A stretch of DNA of 42,960 nucleotides from positions 1-42,960 of the forward strand of contig JAADHK010000059.1 of the NCBI GenBank assembly GCA_013151835.1, written 5' to 3'. Under the pieces are notes generated by a model that was not told where the DNA came from, did not search any database, and was given only the letters and a program-made list of their open reading frames with translations. The position numbers were made by a program, and so were the translations under genes. The stretch is from Deltaproteobacteria bacterium (GTDB lineage Bacteria; Desulfobacterota; Desulfobacteria; Desulfobacterales; Desulfosalsimonadaceae). How positions within the stretch are numbered: position 1 is the first letter of the stretch; every line of letters starts with the position of its first letter. Shown here in pieces: positions 27,361 to 34,977 of the stretch.

Positions 27361-28082
27361 TTTATACTCCACCTGGAGGCAGAAAAAAGGGCATCAGGCA
27401 CACCGGGGATTGTGTATGTGGTCAAGGGGTTGAGTGATTTCCTCAATTTCTCTGTAACCTCTTCTCTGTTAATGTCGCAGAGTATTGCCCCCAGCAGTGC
27501 ACGGGTTGCGGGCTGGTACTTCATGGCCAGCTTGACGATTTTTCCCTGTTTTTTTTCCGGGAGCTTCGAGATAAGGTTTTGTAAGGTTTTACAACTGTTG
27601 CCGATGGAAGAATCGGGGATCTTTTTTATAAAACGCAGGCTGTCGAGGATCTGGAGAAGAGGGATGTTTTCTCTGGTGATGCTGTTCTTCTGTTTCACAA
27701 AAGATATAGTGTACCGCCCCCGCGCAAAGGATGATCGCACTTCATTCCGTCCAATCTGGATAACACTGCCGACCTGGGTGGTGAGGCCAAGCGTGTTGTA
27801 TATGCTGAGCCCTGTAAGATAGCCCGTCACCTTGCCGTCACGTTCCAAAAGATCTTTCACCACCTGATACCGGTCTGGCGGCAACTCTCCAAAGGGTGAC
27901 TGTTCCGGTTTATAAAATTTACCCTTGGAAAGTTTTACGATCTTGCCGGCAGCGGCCAACCGATTCAGGGCCTTTGCCAACGCCTCCTCACTTTTCACCT
28001 TTTTAGTAAAGTCTGCATAGGTGAAAACATGGCCTTTTGGAAAGCGGTCAATGATATTCTTTATGCATTCAGCATCTTTCAT
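27357..28082 (-). CDS. AbiEi-like antitoxin (DUF6088-type winged helix protein)
   Basis: 241 residues. The N-terminal part (IIDRFPKGHVFTYADFTKKV...ALAKALNRLAAAGKIVKLSKGKFYKPE, about 8-60) is a winged helix-turn-helix of the AbiEi/DUF6088 kind; the remainder (RDGKVTGYLTGLSIYNTLGLTTQVGSVIQIG) is the usual downstream domain. It neutralises the downstream toxin and represses its own operon in known systems. An inverted repeat starts 26 bases upstream of the start codon and is a likely binding site. Confidence 0.88.
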   Translation of the reverse strand: MKDAECIKNIIDRFPKGHVFTYADFTKKVKSEEALAKALNRLAAAGKIVKLSKGKFYKPEQSPFGELPPDRYQVVKDLLERDGKVTGYLTGLSIYNTLGLTTQVGSVIQIGRNEVRSSFARGRYTISFVKQKNSITRENIPLLQILDSLRFIKKIPDSSIGNSCKTLQNLISKLPEKKQGKIVKLAMKYQPATRALLGAILCDINREEVTEKLRKSLNPLTTYTIPGVPDALFSASRWSIK

Positions 28083-28107
28083 GAAGACGGCCTTGTTAAG
28101 CCCCTTC

Positions 28108-28147
28108 CTATTTGTCCAGTTTTTTGCATAAAAAATTGGACAAATAG
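28108..28147 (-). promoter_or_regulatory. Inverted-repeat operator candidate upstream of the AbiE-type operon
   Basis: CTATTTGTCCA at 28108-28118 is matched by TGGACAAATAG at 28137-28147, an 11-bp perfect inverted repeat with an AT-rich 18-base centre; the symmetry continues imperfectly inward with T and A runs. It lies 26-65 bases upstream of the antitoxin start, where AbiEi-type antitoxins bind paired repeats to autoregulate. The AT-rich centre could also contain the -10 region. Confidence 0.6.
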
Positions 28148-28373
28148 AAGAGTGAATGGTTAAGGGTGAAAATCATTGTCGTGAAAATTACGGGACGTTA
28201 TGTTGCGAGTTTAGAAATGTTGTGAGTTTAGAGTAGTCCTCGCACCCCGTCGATGTATACCCCGCCAAAAAACTATTTAGTTGTACCCCGCATACCCCGC
28301 CCGCATAGATACGGAAAGTTGTATTGTGAGTTAAGAGTGATGAGTGCGGCAACCCCGCTGAAGTGCCCCAATA
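28148..28373. other. Non-coding stretch between the AbiE-type operon and the glycyl radical enzyme operon
   Basis: No convincing gene. It contains three TACCCCGC repeats (around 28258-28302) and short TTGTGAGTTTAGAGT-like direct repeats (around 28200-28340), of unknown meaning. No terminator hairpin with a T-run was seen at the end of the operon. Confidence 0.4.
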
Positions 28374-29264
28374 TCAAGCCGCGCCCTGGAAAAAGTCGTC
28401 CCATTCCCGCACCGGCGAAAGGGGGACCGGGGGCCAGATCTGGCCGTGACCCGGGGGCATTGAATTGTAGACCCAGTCAATGTCCACGTATGCGGACGGA
28501 AGGATCGGGTTGTTCGAAATACCCGAAAAACGACCCCGGACAAGGACGTCTTCCATCTGCATGGTGACGGAAAAGACCGCGACCGTTGCGCCTGCCGGGA
28601 CTTTTTTGAGTTCCGCGCCGTAAGCAAGAAAGGAAAAAACCAGGCGGCTGCTGCCTGCGGCCCTGCACTGGAGAATGGGGATGATTTCGGGAAATCCGTC
28701 GTCCTTTATATAGGCCAGGAACTTGAGGCATCCGAGGGTGTTTATGAGTTTTTCCCCGAAAAAGGAGAGAATCCGCTCCTGGTTACCGGCTTTATCCGAT
28801 TTATGTGTGGCCGCTCCCTTTGCATTTACAAGGGTCGCAAGGCTTGCCGCGATGATTGACGGCAGGGGGAGACCAGCCGGGCCCGCTGCGTCAACCAGAT
28901 CAAGATAGTGTACGGTGTTGATGCCGAAGTAGGCGTTGTACCTGAACATGGGCAGGTCGTTGTAGGATTCGAATTCAGGCCCCTCTTCCTTCAAATGGGT
29001 CCATACGGCATGGCCCCGCCACAAACGGCGGTCCATGGTCATGATGAGAAAGGCGGTTTTGGGATTTTTGGCGATATTGGTCTTGCTCGTCCCCTTGCAG
29101 AACTCGCCAAGCGTCACGGTTGACGGTCCGGACGCCCTGATGGAGGTAATGAGGGTGACATGCGGAAGACCGTCCGGGTTTACCGACGCCACCAGCCCGA
29201 TCTTTTCGACCGGCATGAATGCGGAAATGGATGATTCGTCAAATGCGCGAAGGGGATAATTCAT
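28374..29264 (-). CDS. PNPOx-like flavin split-barrel protein, probably with two barrel domains
   Basis: 296 residues. The N-terminal half has EKIGLVASVNPDGLPHVTLITSI and KGTSKTNIAKNPKTAFLIMTMD (about 18-100), the pyridoxamine-phosphate-oxidase-like split barrel that binds FMN, F420 or similar. The C-terminal half repeats the pattern (LGCLKFLAYIKDDGFPEIIPILQC...VAVFSVTMQMEDVLVRGRFSG, about 180-265), suggesting a tandem duplication. It starts 13 bases after the activase stop with AAAGGAG eight bases before ATG, so it is part of the operon. It could be a redox partner or act on the product of the radical enzyme; function unproven. Confidence 0.8.
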   Translation of the reverse strand: MNYPLRAFDESSISAFMPVEKIGLVASVNPDGLPHVTLITSIRASGPSTVTLGEFCKGTSKTNIAKNPKTAFLIMTMDRRLWRGHAVWTHLKEEGPEFESYNDLPMFRYNAYFGINTVHYLDLVDAAGPAGLPLPSIIAASLATLVNAKGAATHKSDKAGNQERILSFFGEKLINTLGCLKFLAYIKDDGFPEIIPILQCRAAGSSRLVFSFLAYGAELKKVPAGATVAVFSVTMQMEDVLVRGRFSGISNNPILPSAYVDIDWVYNSMPPGHGQIWPPVPLSPVREWDDFFQGAA

Positions 29265-29277
29265 GGCTGTTCTCCTT

Positions 29278-30327
29278 TCAATCTAATTGCGGCCCGGTTG
29301 AGCAGCACAGGCGGATATTGCCGCCCGTGCTCTGTGCCGGCTCTTTGTCTTCAGTGTTTTCATCAAGCCGGGTTGAGCCGGACGTGAGTACGATTTTGGG
29401 ATCGACCCCGGAGTTTTCGGCGGCTTTTCCAAGGCAGTCCAGCTCCTCGGCCGTCATGAGTTCCGTGTTCGTAAACATCCAGTCAATGCCGAGCCGCCTG
29501 TATTTATCCCTACAGAGATTGTTAAACGCGCACAAATCCCAGCGGGTCACCACGCCTGAAAGGTTGTCGGCGATAAATCCGCCGATGGCGGAGATGTTTT
29601 TTTCACTGGCTGTGGCGTTCGGTATCAGGGGGGTCCGTATCCATAATTCCTTTGGATAGATATGGCTGCGGATATAATCGGCGACAAAACGCGCGTTTTC
29701 AAGTATCGCTTTGTTGTCTTGCCCGCAGAACTTTTTATGATCGTCCGGGTCCATAATTTTTAAGTCAAACATCACCATTGCGGCATGGGGCAGGATTTTT
29801 TCCAAGGCGTTTTTTGTGGTAAGCCCGCAGGTATCAAGGGCCGTGTGTATTCCCTCTTTTCTGAGGCGTGCCAGAAATGCCGCCGTAAAACCGGCCTGTA
29901 TGGTCGGCTCCCCGCCCGAGACGGTAACACCGCCGGAATTCGAGAAATAGGCCCTGTCCTTTAATACCTCGACCGCAAGCTCTTCGACCCCCCATTTTTT
30001 TCCGAAAATTTCCAGGGCGGTAGTGGGGCATTCGGTCGCGCAATCTCCGCACGCAACACATTTTTCCCGGTTGATCTCGATTCCGTCCGGGGTATGGGAA
30101 ATGGCCGAGTTGTCGCAGACATCCTCGCAGGTGCGGCAACCGATACAGCGGGTTTCCACCCACACGACCTGGGGGCGCACGGAAATTGACTCCGGGTTGT
30201 GGCACCAGGCGCAGGAAAGCGGGCAGCCCTTGAAAAAGACCGTGGTCCGGATTCCGGGCCCGTCTTCCGTGGACATGCGTACTATTTCTAATATTGTTGC
30301 CGTATCTTCTTTATTTTTCATAATCAT
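29278..30327 (-). CDS. Glycyl radical enzyme activating enzyme (radical SAM) with two extra 4Fe-4S clusters
   Basis: 349 residues. FFKGCPLSCAWCHNPES holds the CxxxCxxC radical-SAM site; an inserted ferredoxin domain follows with CIGCRTCEDVC and CVACGDCATECP (each CxxCxxCxxxC), as in activases of the glycerol dehydratase, HPAD and BssA classes. TVSGGEPTIQ is the SAM-binding GGE motif. It generates the glycyl radical on the adjacent enzyme using S-adenosylmethionine. ATG 30327 or 30321 (second Met) could be the start; neither has a good Shine-Dalgarno, so translation may be low. A mobile element and a hairpin separate it from the enzyme gene. Confidence 0.93.
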   Translation of the reverse strand: MIMKNKEDTATILEIVRMSTEDGPGIRTTVFFKGCPLSCAWCHNPESISVRPQVVWVETRCIGCRTCEDVCDNSAISHTPDGIEINREKCVACGDCATECPTTALEIFGKKWGVEELAVEVLKDRAYFSNSGGVTVSGGEPTIQAGFTAAFLARLRKEGIHTALDTCGLTTKNALEKILPHAAMVMFDLKIMDPDDHKKFCGQDNKAILENARFVADYIRSHIYPKELWIRTPLIPNATASEKNISAIGGFIADNLSGVVTRWDLCAFNNLCRDKYRRLGIDWMFTNTELMTAEELDCLGKAAENSGVDPKIVLTSGSTRLDENTEDKEPAQSTGGNIRLCCSTGPQLD

Positions 30328-30343
30328 AGGGCATAAGGTTTTA

Positions 30344-30367
30344 TCGGATTACGCTTCGCTAATCCGA
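30344..30367. repeat. Short hairpin between the glycyl radical enzyme and activase genes
   Basis: TCGGATTA (30344-30351) and TAATCCGA (30360-30367) form a perfect 8-bp stem with an 8-base loop. The sequence resembles a short intergenic repeat seen in many bacterial genomes (general recollection). It has no T-run for termination in either direction but could lower downstream expression or stabilise the upstream mRNA. Confidence 0.55.
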
Positions 30368-30422
30368 CCTGCGGAGCTGCGATACTTCGAAACGCTCGGT
30401 CCAAGGCTTCTACGGAGTCGTT

Positions 30423-30598
30423 AGAATTTACGGACTCGTAAAAAGTTCGTCAATACTGTTATGATGGCTAAGTAGAAAGTTCCATATACAAGGCGTAGCA
30501 GTGTCGCGAAAGCGGAGGCATACATATGGTATTCCGAGCATTTCGCGACTCGCTACAACGCAGTAGATGGAACTTTCTACGACGCCATCAGAATTTAC
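30423..30598. mobile_element. MITE-like palindromic element, copy 2, inserted at the glycyl radical enzyme stop codon
   Basis: The 158-bp body (30432-30589) is bounded by the direct repeat AGAATTTAC at 30423-30431 and 30590-30598. It is closely similar to copy 1 at 8927-9085 in the same orientation, with long identical runs such as GATGGCTAAGTAGAAAGTTC and AAGCGGAGGCATACAT. On the minus strand the enzyme gene now ends TTC TGA, where the T comes from the target duplication and GA from the element. Removing the element and one duplication restores TTC TAA, so the protein was unchanged by the insertion. Confidence 0.9.
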
Positions 30599-33104
30599 TA
30601 TGGCTGACCCGGGCAATGACCTCATTTTGCAGCTCCTTTCCAATGGCCGTAAAATAAGCGTTATAACCGGTGATCCTGACCAGAAGGTTGCTGTAGTTTG
30701 CGGGGTGCTTCTGGGCGTCTTTGAGCATATCCGGATCGAGCATGTTGATCTGGAGACAGGTCCCTCCGTTTTGCGCGTAGCCCTTGAGATATGCCTTGAA
30801 CTTTTCCCTGTGCTCGGGGTCTTTTATGATCGACGGGTTGAAGGTGATGGTGTGGCTTGCGCCGTTGGGAAGGCAGTTCATGTAATCCTCCCAGTCTCCA
30901 TTGCCGTCGGCGGCTTTCCCGCCAAGGGCTTTTCCCGCTGAATTGGCGTTTGCCGTGGGGCCGTTTGTGTCCGCGCCGTTTGACGGGCAGATGGCGTTTG
31001 ACAGGAACTCCCCTTTTTTGCGGCCGTCGGCGCTTGCGGCCATGACAAATCCATCGCCGGCCCAGTAGTTCCAGCTCAGCATCCCGGGCCGAAAAGGCCT
31101 GCCGGTCGACAGGGTTTTGTGTTTCCATGTCTCGTCGGCCCAGAGGTCCATCACCCGTTTTGCCATGGCATCCGCCTCGTCGTCGTCGCGGCCGTACTTG
31201 GGCGCCCGGTTTATCGCCTGTGCGCGCAATACTTCCCATCCGTCCCAGTTGGCTTTAAGCGCCTCTATAAGCTCGGCCATAGTGCATTTTTTCTCGTCAA
31301 ACACAAGGTGTTTTATGGCAAGAAGAGAATCCACGGTTGTGGCGAATGTCACCCCCTCGATGGTTACAAAGGATATCTCGGCCCCGCCCCGGGTGATGTC
31401 TTTTGCCTTTTGGGCGCATCCCGATACCAGGCAGGATAGATACGGGGTTGGAAGAAAGGCCGCCCGGGTTGATTCGGTCTTCTCATACAGGGACACGCAT
31501 TTTTTTATGATATACCCGGTCTGCCGCACATAGGCGTCAAAAAACTCCTCAAAGGTCTTAAAGCGCGTGGCATCGCCGGTGAACGGGCCATCCTGCCGGA
31601 TTTTTTCCGTCTTGTTGATCAGGGTATCAAAGAACGGGACAAGGTCTTTTCCCCCGGTCAGGGCAAGCTCCACCGCCTTTAAGAGATTTAAATTGCAATC
31701 CACGGTTCCGGACCGGTCGTTTCCGGCCATGGTGTTTTCAAGGCAGCCCACGGGCGCGTAATCGAAAACATTGGACTTGTTTATCAGGTGCGAAAGTCCG
31801 GACGTAGCAGATTCGCGCATCATGCCCGCCATGGACCGCTCGTCGAAATTAATGAGAAACGGGGCTCCCTGGCTGGTTGAAATCATATCTGCGAGTTTGT
31901 CGAGCAGTTTTTCGGGCGAATTTTTATGAATCCGCACGTTCGGCTTTGGTTCGAGTATGGGGGAAAGTTCGTCTATCACTTCGAGCATGGCAAAGGTAAG
32001 GTCGTTTGTCATATCCCGGCCGTTTTCCCCAAGCCCGGAAAGGGATACCAACTGGCCGAACCCGGAGGTGATCCCCTGTTTTCCGTTTTTTATCATGGCG
32101 TCATAGGCCGCGTTGCAGTGAATCCAGAAGCACCTTAATATCTCTTTTCCGAATTCCCGATCCATGCCGTTTTTGAGCGAATACTCCCAATAGGGCAGGA
32201 GATACTGGTCGATTCGGCCAAACGACACCCCCGGGCCGGGGTAATTTTCGTCGGAGATGACCAGCATGTGGTTTATCCACAGGGCCTGGACCGCCTCCCA
32301 GAAAGTTTTCGCAGGCTCCCACGGTACCTTTTCGAGGTTTTTCGTCATCTGCTCAAGCTCCGCCGCACGATCGGAATTTTTTTCCCGCGCGGCAAGGTCT
32401 TTGCAAAGAGCCGCATACCCGGCGGCAAGGTCTTTGGGAAGGGTGGCTGCGGTCATCATGGCTCGGAGCTGAGCGCCCTTTTCACCTGTTTTTTCCATGG
32501 AAGAAAGGCTGTTGTATCGTTTTTCGAGGTCCGCTGAAATTCCCTTCCACCCGAGTTCAAGGGCGCGCTTATGACCGGGTATCAAGTGGCCGCTGGTGGC
32601 GCCCGTATTTCCGTACCCATGATCATGAAACCATTTCACGGCCTTGCGCGCCCCTTTTTTCCCGCAGGAGCGTGCGTCATATTCCTTTTGCTCTTCTTCG
32701 GTCAAGCACATGGACGCCTGGATATTGAAACGTCCGCCTGCGATCAGGTCACCGGGAAGTATCTCTTTAGGAAGGTTGTTTACCATTACCTCGCGGATAA
32801 ACCATGCCCTGCGCTCAACAATCGGTTTCGACCAGAAATCGCCCGGAAGTTTAACCGGTCTCGCAGCCTGGCGGTAGGACCCCCGCATGGTCTGGAGGAG
32901 AAGATAGGTTTCCGGAACAATATGGTAGGTCATCTCGTTGAATTGAACATCCCAGGGCGTGCCGGTAGTCCAGGAGGTGAATTCATTGTTCCATTTCCGC
33001 TTTGTTCCCATGAAATAATACTGCCTGAGCGCGGAAACGCGTTCGGAAAGATTGCCGGGGGTTTTTATTTGCGGCGGATATGTATGTGCGGCGGAGATAC
33101 TCAT
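30588..33104 (-). CDS. Glycyl radical enzyme of unassigned substrate (PFL-like; possibly arylacetate-decarboxylase-like)
   Basis: 838 residues. PVGCLEN places the thiyl Cys454 with Glu456 (GCxE), and VRITGYNAYF places the glycyl radical at Gly813. The N-terminal PFL domain carries LPGDLIAGG and DENYPGPGVSFGRIDQYLLPYW. A GCxE site excludes PFL itself, and no microcompartment genes are nearby. The Cys-to-Gly spacing of 359 is nearer to hydroxyphenylacetate decarboxylase (Cys503, Gly873) than to choline lyase or isethionate lyase (about 335), and the activase also has extra clusters, but no small HpdC-like subunit is present and the residue at the HPAD His536 position appears to be Asp487. AGGAGG lies five bases before ATG 33104. 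Substrate unknown. Confidence 0.93.
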   Translation of the reverse strand: MSISAAHTYPPQIKTPGNLSERVSALRQYYFMGTKRKWNNEFTSWTTGTPWDVQFNEMTYHIVPETYLLLQTMRGSYRQAARPVKLPGDFWSKPIVERRAWFIREVMVNNLPKEILPGDLIAGGRFNIQASMCLTEEEQKEYDARSCGKKGARKAVKWFHDHGYGNTGATSGHLIPGHKRALELGWKGISADLEKRYNSLSSMEKTGEKGAQLRAMMTAATLPKDLAAGYAALCKDLAAREKNSDRAAELEQMTKNLEKVPWEPAKTFWEAVQALWINHMLVISDENYPGPGVSFGRIDQYLLPYWEYSLKNGMDREFGKEILRCFWIHCNAAYDAMIKNGKQGITSGFGQLVSLSGLGENGRDMTNDLTFAMLEVIDELSPILEPKPNVRIHKNSPEKLLDKLADMISTSQGAPFLINFDERSMAGMMRESATSGLSHLINKSNVFDYAPVGCLENTMAGNDRSGTVDCNLNLLKAVELALTGGKDLVPFFDTLINKTEKIRQDGPFTGDATRFKTFEEFFDAYVRQTGYIIKKCVSLYEKTESTRAAFLPTPYLSCLVSGCAQKAKDITRGGAEISFVTIEGVTFATTVDSLLAIKHLVFDEKKCTMAELIEALKANWDGWEVLRAQAINRAPKYGRDDDEADAMAKRVMDLWADETWKHKTLSTGRPFRPGMLSWNYWAGDGFVMAASADGRKKGEFLSNAICPSNGADTNGPTANANSAGKALGGKAADGNGDWEDYMNCLPNGASHTITFNPSIIKDPEHREKFKAYLKGYAQNGGTCLQINMLDPDMLKDAQKHPANYSNLLVRITGYNAYFTAIGKELQNEVIARVSHSKF

Positions 33105-33134
33105 GACTGCCTCCTGTTGTATGATGTCGTTCTG

Positions 33135-33857
33135 TTATGTTTTAAGCAGCGTCTTGAGCCAATCCTCACCATGGGCGAGGATGTCTTTTATCACCTCCAT
33201 GGCAATGTCTTCGTTTTGATCGGCAATGGCGGAAACGAGTTTTCTGTGAAAATCAAACACGGTCGGAACCACGTTTTCGTCCGAGAAAAAGACGGCTGAA
33301 AGGGTGGTGTAGACCGGTTTGAATGAATTCATCAAAAGGGTGTAGAGCACGTTTGAAGAGGCCAGGGCAAGCCGGAGGTGAAGATCGAAATCAAGGGCCA
33401 CGATCTTTGCCGTCTCACCGGGTTCGGTCTGGGATTCTTCGAATATGACGCTGAAAAAACCCTCCAGCTGCTCCATTGTCCGGTTTGCGGCGGCAAGCCG
33501 GGCTGTTTCGGTCTCAAAGAGCTTTCGCATGTTTAAAAGCCCGTCCAGAATTTTAGGGTCAAGATCCTGTTTCTGGTAGTTTACAAGGGACATGAGCAGG
33601 CAAAGAGAGCCGTTTTTAAGGTAGTCGTTTACAACGGTGCCGACCCTTGGAATGATTTCAACAAGCCCCTTTGCCGCAAGATCGACCAGCGCTTCGTGAA
33701 CCACGGGGCGGCTGACGCCCAGGCGCAGGGCAAGCTCGCGTTCGGGCGCAAGCTTTTCGCCCGCTTTTACCTTTCCCGAAAGGATAAGCGCCTCAAGGCT
33801 CGCTATACAGGCATCTTTTGTACTCTCGACCCGGACCGGTTTCAATGCTTCAAGCAT
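33135..33857 (-). CDS. FadR-type GntR-family transcriptional regulator
   Basis: 240 residues. The winged helix (IASLEALILSGKVKAGEKLAPERELALRLGVSRPVVHEALVDLAAKGLVEIIPRVGTVV, about 18-77) is the GntR DNA-binding domain; the C-terminal all-helical FCD-type domain (from about 100) has the DFDLHLRLA and FHRKLVSAIADQNEDIA segments that hold a metal or ligand in FadR-like proteins. It lies 30 bases upstream of the enzyme gene in the same direction and is the likely regulator of the operon and itself. A TGGTNNNACCA palindrome lies 31-41 bases upstream of its start. Confidence 0.93.
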   Translation of the reverse strand: MLEALKPVRVESTKDACIASLEALILSGKVKAGEKLAPERELALRLGVSRPVVHEALVDLAAKGLVEIIPRVGTVVNDYLKNGSLCLLMSLVNYQKQDLDPKILDGLLNMRKLFETETARLAAANRTMEQLEGFFSVIFEESQTEPGETAKIVALDFDLHLRLALASSNVLYTLLMNSFKPVYTTLSAVFFSDENVVPTVFDFHRKLVSAIADQNEDIAMEVIKDILAHGEDWLKTLLKT

Positions 33858-33887
33858 GGATTTCCCCTATGATGGTTTTCTGGCTGG

Positions 33888-33923
33888 TGGTTTTACCATG
33901 AGACAAAAAAGCTTTCGTGTCAA
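33888..33923 (-). promoter_or_regulatory. Promoter of the glycyl radical enzyme operon with a FadR-like operator
   Basis: On the minus strand TTGACA (33923-33918) serves as -35; the -10 region near 33900-33894 (CATGGT/ATGGTA) is weak. TGGTTTTACCA (33888-33898), a perfect TGGTNNNACCA palindrome of the type bound by FadR-subfamily GntR proteins, covers the -10 region. Binding there would block RNA polymerase, so the regulator gene, and the genes behind it, are probably derepressed by the effector. Confidence 0.6.
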
Positions 33924-33970
33924 GATAAAACTTGCGGAAAATGGTGTCGCATCTTGAATTGCATTATTAG

Positions 33971-33997
33971 TTGACAGCTCAATTGAAACGATATAAT
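33971..33997 (+). promoter_or_regulatory. Consensus promoter of the transposase gene, with almost no leader
   Basis: TTGACA (33971-33976) and TATAAT (33992-33997) are both perfect, 15 bases apart. The start codon follows at 34006, eight bases after the -10, so transcription would begin at or within a few bases of the ATG and leave no room for a ribosome-binding site; none is visible. Confidence 0.65.
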
Positions 33998-34005
33998 AAA
34001 TACTC

Positions 34006-34977
34006 ATGAGCAGAGCATGGAGAATAGAATTTGAGGGTGCCTTGTATCATGTATTGGCACGGGGCAATGCCAAGCAGGATATTTTTACGGATGATCGGGA
34101 CAGGCTGTTGTTTATCGATTTAATCAGTGAAATGGCGGTGCGTTTTGAAATTGACGTGTATGCCTGGGTCCTCATGGGAAATCATTATCATTTATTGCTT
34201 AAAACAAACCGGGCCAATCTGTCCAAAAGCATGCAGTGGTTTGGTGCGAATTACACCCGCAAATACAATATCCGCCATGAAAGAACCGGCCACCTGTTTC
34301 AGGGACGGTTTAACAGTTTTTTAATTGAAAACGATTCATATCTGATGCGCCTGTCGTGTTATATCCATAGAAACCCGTTACGGGCGGGAATCGTGAAACG
34401 CCTGGCAAATTACCGCTGGAGCAGTTATCCTGTGTATGCGTACGGAAAAAAGCCGCCGGAGTGGATGAACACCGAATTGATATTTTCTTTTTTTACCGGC
34501 AGGCAAAAAGTAAAAATTAAGGCATACCGAAAAAAAGTGCAGTATTATTCCCATGAGGAGAATGATTTTTGGGAGGATTTACGCCATGGACTTGTTTTCG
34601 GAACCCCGGAATTTGTTGAAACAATAAGAAGCAGGCATTTACCCGATTCGCCCCATAAAGAACAACCCCAGCAACGCGATCTCATCCGCGCTTCAGATCC
34701 CCGCATCTTACTGAATAAAGCCGCCGCAGCGCTTGGCTGTGACCCGGGTGAATTCATCGAATCAAGACGGGTGTACGGAGCCGCCAAGGCCAACAGGGAT
34801 GTATTGATGTATTTTTTCTGGGAACTTGGCGTATATACAAACGGAGACATCGGCAACCTGTTTAATGTGACCTATTCTTCGGTCAGCAGAACCATATCGT
34901 CTATCAGGAAACAATTGCCTGAAGATAAAACTTTGAAAAAATTGATTCGCCGCATAAAGTCTCAAATCAAGATGTGA
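34006..34977 (+). CDS. REP-associated tyrosine transposase (RAYT, IS200/IS605-like Y1 family)
   Basis: 323 residues. The start MSRAWRIEFEGALYHVLARGN is the family's usual opening, fixing the start. GNHYHLLLK (58-66; His60, His62) is the HUH metal site and CYIHRNPLRAG (118-128; Tyr119) the catalytic tyrosine region. RAYTs nick single-stranded DNA at REP hairpins. The C-terminal third (about 225-323) is an extra helix-turn-helix region (AAAALGCDPGEFIESRR, GDIGNLFNVTYSSVSRTISSIRKQL) similar to the DnaA domain IV-like tail of some family members. The gene appears intact. Its end overlaps the convergent mannosyltransferase gene by 11 bases. Confidence 0.92.
   Translation: MSRAWRIEFEGALYHVLARGNAKQDIFTDDRDRLLFIDLISEMAVRFEIDVYAWVLMGNHYHLLLKTNRANLSKSMQWFGANYTRKYNIRHERTGHLFQGRFNSFLIENDSYLMRLSCYIHRNPLRAGIVKRLANYRWSSYPVYAYGKKPPEWMNTELIFSFFTGRQKVKIKAYRKKVQYYSHEENDFWEDLRHGLVFGTPEFVETIRSRHLPDSPHKEQPQQRDLIRASDPRILLNKAAAALGCDPGEFIESRRVYGAAKANRDVLMYFFWELGVYTNGDIGNLFNVTYSSVSRTISSIRKQLPEDKTLKKLIRRIKSQIKM

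Noticed and set aside
30344-30367. Intrinsic terminator between the radical enzyme and activase genes
   Set aside because: A good stem but no T-run on either side; kept only as a hairpin repeat.
32571-33299. A 242-codon plus-strand frame antisense to the radical enzyme and regulator genes
   Set aside because: It crosses two well-supported genes on the other strand and has no recognisable domain.
34006-34977. The RAYT as the enzyme that moves the MITE-like repeats
   Set aside because: The repeats make 9-bp target duplications, which Y1 transposases of the RAYT/IS200 kind do not; a DDE transposase elsewhere is more likely.
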